Of a stretch of 64,000 nucleotides of DNA, positions 57,989-64,000 are shown piece after piece (position 1 is the first letter of the stretch; every line of letters starts with the position of its first letter). Made by a program: the position numbers and the translations under genes. The notes under the pieces were generated by a model, which was not told the origin of the DNA, made no database searches, and saw only the letters and a list, made by a program, of their open reading frames with translations. This DNA is from Blautia liquoris (lineage in GTDB: Bacteria; Bacillota; Clostridia; Lachnospirales; Lachnospiraceae). The stretch lies in assembly GCF_015159595.1 (NCBI RefSeq), contig NZ_CP063304.1:2480001-2544000 (forward strand), read 5' to 3'.

Positions 57989-59035
57989 TTAATAGACGGT
58001 GTTAGCCTCATCGAACAGTGCCTTAATATTCCTGGGGGGAACATCCGACTGCAGGCCTTCATGGCTTGGAGAGATAATTAATCCGGTTGGAAAATAAGTA
58101 CGCAGCTCCCTCACCTTTGCTGCTACCTGCTCCGGCGTGCCATTGGGAAGCAAATCCTGAGTATCGACACCTCCGCAAAAAGAGATCTCTCCATCAAACT
58201 TTGCCTTCAGGCTGGCAGGGTCCATACCGGCAGCCAGCGCCTGAATTGGATGGATAATATCTACGCCTGCTTCAATCAACAGCGGTATAGCCTCTACAAT
58301 AGATCCGCAGGAGTGGTACATAACTTTTACTCCATAACTGTGAGCCAGATCAATCAACTTCTTTGCTCCGGGAATCACAAACTCCTTCACCAGCTGCGGG
58401 CTGATCATCAACCCTCTCTGGCTTCCCATATCATCACCAATTAAGATAACATGTACTTTTCCTCTGGCTGCCTCCAGAAAGATCTTCAATGCTTTCAGAT
58501 AGAATTCAATTATATGATCATCCACATAATGAACCATCTCCGGGTCTGAGATCATATTCATCAAACAAGTCTGCATACCAAAGGCAGCGCATACATCCTG
58601 AAAATGGCAGGCCCAGAGCATACCCATCACAGCTTTATCTGCAGGAGCTTCCTCTACCAGCCGTTCACATTCTTTTGGATCAATATACTTTGCAGGATCC
58701 GGCCAGGGATAATCAATGGCAGTCACATCATCCAAATCTTCGCATCTGGCAAAGCACCCATCCGCGGTTAATGTTCGATGCTCGGTATCTACATTACTTC
58801 CATTCATATACCAGTCAAACGCTGCAAAAATTGCATTACAGTGTTCGGAATGGTAGGGAATCTCTACTGCATAAAAATCATCACCACAGACTCTTTTCAG
58901 TTCTTTAATGTCCTTTACATGGTAAAAATCACACAGTGCGGGCACTGCCTCAGGAGTCGGATCTCCCAGCCAGCAGGCTGGTCTGTCAACCGATCTCCGT
59001 TCCACAGTTGCAAAAAATCTTTCAATACTGTTCAT
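57989..59035 (-). CDS. Uroporphyrinogen decarboxylase (URO-D)-family protein, methyltransferase-like
   Basis: A 348-residue URO-D fold protein. MYHSCGSI and ISFCGGVDTQDLL resemble the metal-binding His-x-Cys and Cys motifs of the MtaA/CmuA cobalamin methyltransferase branch rather than the arginine-rich site of true heme URO-D. There are no heme or corrinoid genes nearby. It lies in a glycosidase operon between GH42 and DUF4038, as such proteins are sometimes found in plant glycan loci; demethylation of a methylated sugar is one possibility. AGGAGG-like site before the ATG. Confidence 0.8.
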   Translation of the reverse strand: MNSIERFFATVERRSVDRPACWLGDPTPEAVPALCDFYHVKDIKELKRVCGDDFYAVEIPYHSEHCNAIFAAFDWYMNGSNVDTEHRTLTADGCFARCEDLDDVTAIDYPWPDPAKYIDPKECERLVEEAPADKAVMGMLWACHFQDVCAAFGMQTCLMNMISDPEMVHYVDDHIIEFYLKALKIFLEAARGKVHVILIGDDMGSQRGLMISPQLVKEFVIPGAKKLIDLAHSYGVKVMYHSCGSIVEAIPLLIEAGVDIIHPIQALAAGMDPASLKAKFDGEISFCGGVDTQDLLPNGTPEQVAAKVRELRTYFPTGLIISPSHEGLQSDVPPRNIKALFDEANTVY

Positions 59036-59071
59036 ACAAAATCCTCCCGGTGCTTACTTTTCGATTCGATT

Positions 59072-61099
59072 TTAACGCCTGATAACCACAGCCTGATATT
59101 TTTCGAGTAACAAATTCCCATCTATATTACTTCCGGAAAGTATATCTGTTCCATAGACGCCGGATACCTTCGCCGATTCATTATTATGATTCAGATAAAA
59201 CTCCCAGACAGCTTCCGCACCCGCTCTCATATGATATTCTACACCTTCAGGCAGTTCTTTCTCTTCAATTTCTGCATCCGACAACATTCTCTTAAATAAT
59301 GGCTGCATCTGATGGGCCGGTACTCTGCAGGCCAGGTAATATGCCTTGCCAGTTCCATTTTTTTTACAAGTAAGCGCCGGCGTATCCCGATAAAAATCAT
59401 CCATATAGCGTGCAAGAATCTTCGCATCATTTACCCGCATAGTTTCTGCACAATCTCTCACTTCCCATATAGTTTCATCCTCAAAACAAATTCGGTTTCG
59501 ATCTGAGGGATAAAGTGTATCAATTTCTTCAATTATTGTACCAAATAATTCAGAAAGTCCGTCACCGGGAAACCCGCCAAGAAAACATAATAAATTTTCA
59601 TCGACATATCCGGTGAAATATGTGGCAAACAGCTGTCCTCCTCCTTGAACAAATTCTCTCAGACGTGCGGCGGTGCCTTTTTTTAATACATACAGCATCG
59701 GAGCCACAATAAGACGATACTTCGAAAAATCTGATGATGAAGAGATTACATCCATCTCTACGCCCAATTTCAAAAATTCTTTCCAAATATCCATACATAC
59801 TTTTTCGTACTGCTTGTTCTCTTTTCCTAAGGCCATTACATCTTGAATTGCCCAGCGAGTATCCCAGTCGAATAGCAAAGCTGCCTTGGCTTCTGTCGTG
59901 GTTCCGGCAACTTCAGATAACTTTTCCAGAGCATCTCCCACTTCGGATACTTCATTGAATATCCGAGTATCATCTCTTCCTAAATGGTCAATCACCGCTC
60001 CATGGTATTGTTCAAAAGATCCCCTTCCTTTTCTCCATTGAAAGTACTGTACAGTATCAGAACCGCAGGCAATCGCCTGAAGGCTTGACAACATATGAAT
60101 TCCCGGCCGTTTTAATTTATTGAATGGATGCCAGTTGACAAGGCCTGGTGCACTTTCCATCAGCATAAATGGTTTGTTTTTTTTCAGTGAGCGCATAACT
60201 GTGTGATGAAAAGCTGTCTCTGCCATAGTGTCATATAGTGATTCATAATCATTATGAAACCTTGGATAACTGTCCCAGGAAATAATATCAATAGACTCAG
60301 ACAAAAAGTCATAGTCCAGACCGTTATATAATTGCATAAAATTGGTCGTAACAGGGACATCAGGGGTTTCTCTTCTCAGAGTTTGAATCTCCAAGTCCAG
60401 ATACTCTTTCATATTCCAGGTTGTAAAACGTTTCCACTCCAGATTCAGTCCCATAATACTTCGTTCGCCATCCAAAAAAGGAGGTTCAATCTGGTCGAAA
60501 GAATTATAATTATGGCTCCAAAAGGTAGTCCACCAGGCTTTGTTCAATTCATCAATATCATGATGAAATTTTTCAGCCAAATAGTCCTGGAATCTTTTAA
60601 TACACAGAGGGCAATAACATTCTCCCCCCAGTTCATTTGATACATGCCAAAGCAAAAGCCCCGGATGATTTCCAAAATTTTCTGCCAGCTTTTTATCAAT
60701 AATAGTGACTTTTTCGCGGAACTTTGGAGAGGTCATGCAATGGTTATGACGACCTCCATGATGATTGCGTATGCCCTGTCTATTAACCCTCATCGCTTCC
60801 GGATAAGCTTCATCCAGCCACGCAGGCCGTGCTCCGGAAGGTGTTCCCAGAATCGTGAAAATACCATTAGCATATAGATTGTCCATAATTCTTTTCATCC
60901 AGCCAAAATGGAATTCCCCCTCCCTTGGTTCATAAACCGACCATGCAAAAATACCGAGGGTGACGCAATTAATCCCTGCTTTTTTCATCATCTCTATATC
61001 TTTTTCAAGAATATCCGGCCGATCCAGCCATTGCTCAGGATTGTAATCTCCTCCATGAACCAGACCGCCTATCTGGGGGAACAAAATGTTCTTTTCCAT
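59072..61099 (-). CDS. Glycoside hydrolase family 42 beta-galactosidase
   Basis: A 675-residue GH42 enzyme. The TIM barrel carries the acid/base Glu157 (HVSNELGGE) and nucleophile Glu315 (FMLMESAPG). Cys121, Cys161, Cys163 and Cys166 form the zinc site seen in many GH42 proteins. A trimerisation (glutamine-amidotransferase-like) domain and a short C-terminal beta domain follow. No signal peptide. Some GH42 members act on alpha-L-arabinopyranosides or galactan fragments, which suits a pectin-type substrate. AAGGAGG precedes the ATG. Confidence 0.92.
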   Translation of the reverse strand: MEKNILFPQIGGLVHGGDYNPEQWLDRPDILEKDIEMMKKAGINCVTLGIFAWSVYEPREGEFHFGWMKRIMDNLYANGIFTILGTPSGARPAWLDEAYPEAMRVNRQGIRNHHGGRHNHCMTSPKFREKVTIIDKKLAENFGNHPGLLLWHVSNELGGECYCPLCIKRFQDYLAEKFHHDIDELNKAWWTTFWSHNYNSFDQIEPPFLDGERSIMGLNLEWKRFTTWNMKEYLDLEIQTLRRETPDVPVTTNFMQLYNGLDYDFLSESIDIISWDSYPRFHNDYESLYDTMAETAFHHTVMRSLKKNKPFMLMESAPGLVNWHPFNKLKRPGIHMLSSLQAIACGSDTVQYFQWRKGRGSFEQYHGAVIDHLGRDDTRIFNEVSEVGDALEKLSEVAGTTTEAKAALLFDWDTRWAIQDVMALGKENKQYEKVCMDIWKEFLKLGVEMDVISSSSDFSKYRLIVAPMLYVLKKGTAARLREFVQGGGQLFATYFTGYVDENLLCFLGGFPGDGLSELFGTIIEEIDTLYPSDRNRICFEDETIWEVRDCAETMRVNDAKILARYMDDFYRDTPALTCKKNGTGKAYYLACRVPAHQMQPLFKRMLSDAEIEEKELPEGVEYHMRAGAEAVWEFYLNHNNESAKVSGVYGTDILSGSNIDGNLLLEKYQAVVIRR

Positions 61100-61120
61100 C
61101 TTTTGCCTCCTTTTTATTTT

Positions 61121-62137
61121 TTAACTAAAGGGTTGGTTTGATGCCACTGCTATGGTGCGAAATTCACCGAACACCTCTGTCTGATCACCAGCCTGCTTCG
61201 GCCTGGTCGCACAATAAAAATGGTAAAGCTTTCCATCATAATAGAAAATCGAAGCTTTATGTGCATGATTCTCATCAATCTCACCTGGCTTTCCATGACG
61301 GATAATCGGAGAATCAACCTTTTCCCAGTCTATCAGGTTCTCGGAGAGTGCAAGCCCTTCCTGTGCATGTCCCCGATCGTAACCAAAGAAAAAGTTCAGC
61401 CATACACCCTTATCCCAAACAATACAAGGATCAGACAGGAAACGGCCATCCCACTTTCCGGGAGTTACCTTAAGTAACGGATTGCGCCTGCAGCGCTCCC
61501 AGTGGAACAAATCTTTTGAGCTTGCCATACCCGTCTGTTCCACCCATCTTGACTCCCTGTTTTTCGCATTATAGAACATGTACCAAGTCTCTTCATAGTT
61601 GATAATACACGCTTTATATAATCCGCCTCTTTCCCAGTCTTCACCATTCTCCCAGGAAAAGACCGGTTTCTCCAGACGATGCCAGTCAAGCAATTCTTCA
61701 TCTTCCGTCCATGCCAGTCCAATCATGGCAGCTCCTTCCTCATAACCAACAGAGGGATAAGAATGGTATACTAACCAGTACTTTCCGTCCACTTTTCTTA
61801 ATCCTGGTGTATCATAGAGATGATCACTGTCTTTTATCATCCAGGTGGCAGCTGCCCCTACACTGTCCCAGCAACTGCTTCTTTGATTCCTTCCGAGTAT
61901 AATTCCCTTGTGTTTCCAGTGAAGTAAGTCATCACTGACTGCAAGAGCCGACTGGTAGCCTTTTCCGTCATAGCCGGTATATAACATATGGAATTGGTTG
62001 TTATGTAAAAATACAAAGGGTATATCAACACCTTTTTCGTCAAATGCCCCCTCCTTACCCGAACCCACAAGAACAGGCTCTGGATATTTGTAAGGTGTCA
62101 AATATGACTGTATCCTTGTATCATCTAATCCTAGCAT
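61121..62137 (-). CDS. Five-bladed beta-propeller glycosidase (GH43/GH32/GH130-like)
   Basis: A 338-residue single-domain beta-propeller protein. Repeated blades read VFLHNNQFHMLYTGYDG, YWLVYHSYP, TWYMFYNAKNRESRW, VWLNFFFGYDRG and LYHFYCATRP, and acidic residues lie at blade starts (VDIPF, SDPCIVWD). The fold is shared by GH32, GH43, GH68, GH117 and GH130, and I cannot choose among them. No signal peptide. It lies between the binding lipoprotein and the GH42 gene, so it acts on the same imported glycan. AGGGGAG precedes the ATG. Confidence 0.7.
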   Translation of the reverse strand: MLGLDDTRIQSYLTPYKYPEPVLVGSGKEGAFDEKGVDIPFVFLHNNQFHMLYTGYDGKGYQSALAVSDDLLHWKHKGIILGRNQRSSCWDSVGAAATWMIKDSDHLYDTPGLRKVDGKYWLVYHSYPSVGYEEGAAMIGLAWTEDEELLDWHRLEKPVFSWENGEDWERGGLYKACIINYEETWYMFYNAKNRESRWVEQTGMASSKDLFHWERCRRNPLLKVTPGKWDGRFLSDPCIVWDKGVWLNFFFGYDRGHAQEGLALSENLIDWEKVDSPIIRHGKPGEIDENHAHKASIFYYDGKLYHFYCATRPKQAGDQTEVFGEFRTIAVASNQPFS

Positions 62138-62162
62138 TGTTCGGCTCCCCTTTCAAGTTGAT

Positions 62163-62202
62163 AAAGCTGCTCCTGAAAGCAAAAATTTCCGGGAGCAGCT
62201 TT
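62163..62202 (-). terminator. Hairpin after the binding lipoprotein gene
   Basis: AAAGCTGCTCC (62163-62173) and its complement (62192-62202) form an 11-bp stem with an 18-nt loop just after the lipoprotein stop. The T-run on the minus strand is short (TTTATC), so it may act as a partial terminator that lets some transcripts continue into the glycosidase genes. Confidence 0.55.
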
Positions 62203-62211
62203 TGTGCAATG

Positions 62212-63993
62212 TCATTTTACTGTCTTCTCATCAAGCATCTTTAAGATATCGTCAAAATTATCATCCGTCTGACTTTTCACATCCTTAACATATTTTTCCC
62301 ATGCTTTATCGTCGTTAATGTCATTTTCACCGATAATAAACTGATGAGCCAACTCTTTCACTCTGTTCTCGCATGTTCCCCCATATGACAGCTGAGCCTT
62401 GGAGGTCTGTTCTTCCGCAGATAAATAAGTTACAGGAGGTCTGTCATAAGGTGCTACTGAATCTTCTCCGCCATTCACACTAGATTCAACCCAATATTTA
62501 CCCTCATAATAATTATTTGTTTTGTTCCACCAGGGTTCAGGTAGTGAAGCCACATCAAGCATCGCGTTAAAATCAATCGGATTAAAAGGAATTCCCGTCC
62601 TGCAGACAGAAGACGACATCAATCCATACTCAGCAGACTTCGTCGCAGGTGCTTCAGCATTCATAATCTCATCACTGAATTCCTTTTTTTCTCCATCTAT
62701 CTTATATGTCTCACCTTCGATTCCCCAATTCATAAGCTGAACCATCTGATCGGAATACTGATAATCAATCATAGCGACCGTATATTCCGGATATTCTGTA
62801 TCGGCACTGATATAAATTCCCATTCCATTATTTAATGACTTGCCTGCTTGTCTGGATCCCCACTTCCACGGCGTTCCATAATCCGCATCTTCAGGGAGAA
62901 ACGCAAGTCCCCATTCCATCTTGTCATCTACTTTTGCGTTGTTCCAACTTGCTACAGACCCCGCCCATAATGTAGGGCAGATACCTCCTACATTGGTAGT
63001 TGCTTTTGTCTGACCCTGATTAAAATCAGCAGTCGCAAACTCCGGATCTATATATCCTTTTTCATATAAGCCATTCAGATACTGTAACATCGTTCTAAAG
63101 TTGTCTTCTAAAGGCCCATATGCCCAGTTCTTTCCATTGTAATACAGGCAGTCCCATGTATGAAAGATTCCGACAAATCCGCGATATAAAGGATAATCCT
63201 TTGTGTTATTAATCATAACATAATCCAGATTTAAAGAACCATCATCGATCTTTTTCTGCATATTCTCACATAGATTTGTGTATTCATCCAAAGTAGTCGG
63301 CGGTTCCCATCCATTTTCTTTGAGAAGATCAAAACGATAGGCAAATGCGGTAAAAGACTGTGCTCCTTGTATATCATCTGGATTGTAGAACCCATCCATA
63401 AAATAGTACATTGACCCGTCCTCATTTTTTGCAAAATCCTCTCCGCCATTCGTATCTTGCATATAATCTGGATAGTATACCATATAATCTGTATAGTCCG
63501 ATAAATTCAGTAACGTTCCATCCTCTCCGTATTCATTAACTGCCACTCCTTTTGTCACACTTGCAATATCCGGAACACGACCAGACTGTAATACTACCAA
63601 TTCATTTTCCGAATAATCCGTTGCCGGGGTTCTGGTCCATGTTATATCCAGTTTACATCCCAGATACTGTTCCATTCTTTTCTGCCATTCTTTTTGAATC
63701 ATGGTATCGTCTGAAGATTGTTGATACTCAGCAATACTGACTTCTAATTTAAGCGTATTGTCCGGAAGCTTGGGCAATTTCATACCATTACTTGCCGCAG
63801 TTGCACCGGCGTCTAATTTATCTTTGGAAGTAGCTGCCTGATCAGACGACGATGCGTTTGAGGTTTGAGTTTCTTTTGAGGTTTCTGCTTCTTTTTGATT
63901 TTTCCCTCCATTACCACAGCCTCCAAGCAAGCCTAAAGTCATAACTCCTGTCAGTGCAATTGAAACAAACCTTTTACCATTTTTCTTTTTCAT
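62212..63993 (-). CDS. Extracellular solute-binding lipoprotein (LplA-type, CUT1)
   Basis: A 593-residue secreted lipoprotein with lipobox Cys26 (LGGC) and a Ser/Thr/Glu-rich linker (about 27-70). Its size and motifs (ELVVLQSGRVPDIASV, AFAYRFDLLKENGWEPPTTLDEY) place it with the large LplA-type binding proteins, like the one at 2098. It would deliver the substrate of the GH42/DUF4038 operon. Permeases are not within the window and may lie just upstream, beyond 64000. The ribosome site is cut by the window edge. Confidence 0.87.
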   Translation of the reverse strand: MKKKNGKRFVSIALTGVMTLGLLGGCGNGGKNQKEAETSKETQTSNASSSDQAATSKDKLDAGATAASNGMKLPKLPDNTLKLEVSIAEYQQSSDDTMIQKEWQKRMEQYLGCKLDITWTRTPATDYSENELVVLQSGRVPDIASVTKGVAVNEYGEDGTLLNLSDYTDYMVYYPDYMQDTNGGEDFAKNEDGSMYYFMDGFYNPDDIQGAQSFTAFAYRFDLLKENGWEPPTTLDEYTNLCENMQKKIDDGSLNLDYVMINNTKDYPLYRGFVGIFHTWDCLYYNGKNWAYGPLEDNFRTMLQYLNGLYEKGYIDPEFATADFNQGQTKATTNVGGICPTLWAGSVASWNNAKVDDKMEWGLAFLPEDADYGTPWKWGSRQAGKSLNNGMGIYISADTEYPEYTVAMIDYQYSDQMVQLMNWGIEGETYKIDGEKKEFSDEIMNAEAPATKSAEYGLMSSSVCRTGIPFNPIDFNAMLDVASLPEPWWNKTNNYYEGKYWVESSVNGGEDSVAPYDRPPVTYLSAEEQTSKAQLSYGGTCENRVKELAHQFIIGENDINDDKAWEKYVKDVKSQTDDNFDDILKMLDEKTVK

Positions 63994-64000
63994 CTTTTTC

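Noticed and set aside
57989-59035. Heme-pathway uroporphyrinogen decarboxylase (HemE)
   Set aside because: The motifs resemble the methyltransferase-like branch and no heme genes are nearby.

Overview
The window looks like the chromosome of an anaerobic, spore-forming, carbohydrate-degrading Firmicute, most likely a gut Lachnospiraceae or related Clostridia. The reasons are moderate-to-low GC by eye, AGGAGG ribosome sites, four lipoprotein-dependent sugar importers without an ATPase gene, YesMN-type two-component systems, collagen-like exosporium proteins, and many glycoside hydrolases in tight operons. No rRNA, tRNA, CRISPR array, integrase or intact insertion sequence was seen. Almost everything is on the minus strand; the exceptions are an NADH oxidase and the three spore-surface genes.

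Layout. 1-555: a surface protein fragment (cohesin-like plus InlB repeat) with no start codon. 665-1999: NADH oxidase behind a strong sigma-A promoter. 2098-8671: sensor kinase, AraC-type regulator, two permeases and a large binding lipoprotein (LplABC/YesMN type). 8879-11188: three exosporium-type proteins with a common N-terminal module, two of them with collagen repeats and BclA-type heads. 11305-22387: a disaccharide operon (importer, GH2 beta-galactosidase, GH65 phosphorylase, DMT exporter, beta-phosphoglucomutase, LacI regulator). 22673-24698: an OmpR-type two-component system. 24843-30307: a dlt-like operon in which a fold-III PLP decarboxylase sits between the adenylating enzyme and the carrier protein. 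30466-30701: gene debris, including a copy of the 3' end of the binding-protein gene at 21149. 30782-41267: LacI regulator, CyuA-like desulfidase, ATC-hydrolase-like protein, a complete Liv-type importer, split DhaK/DhaL kinase and an SDR. 41582-56495: a rhamnoside/arabinoside region (GH78, GH63-like, importer, YesMN pair, BKACE, four-carbon acid kinase, GH127, racemase-like protein). 56609-63993: binding lipoprotein, beta-propeller glycosidase, GH42, UroD-family methyltransferase-like protein and an apiosidase-like DUF4038 enzyme.

How the genes fit together. The sugar loci follow one plan: a lipoprotein captures an oligosaccharide, two permeases import it using an ATPase encoded elsewhere, cytoplasmic hydrolases or phosphorylases break it down, and a LacI protein or YesMN pair controls expression. 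The enzymes (rhamnosidase, beta-L-arabinofuranosidase, beta-galactosidases, apiosidase-like, acid-sugar kinase) point to plant cell wall glycans or decorated plant glycosides.

The best candidate for an undescribed system is 24843-30307. Its DltA-like, ACP, MBOAT and SGNH proteins resemble the D-alanylation machinery, but the added decarboxylase has BtrK-like motifs. BtrK decarboxylates glutamyl-ACP in butirosin synthesis, so this operon may place an amine-bearing acyl group such as gamma-aminobutyryl, rather than D-alanine, on a surface polymer. The second candidate is the sulfur/C3 cluster at 30782-41267, whose combination of genes does not match a pathway I know.
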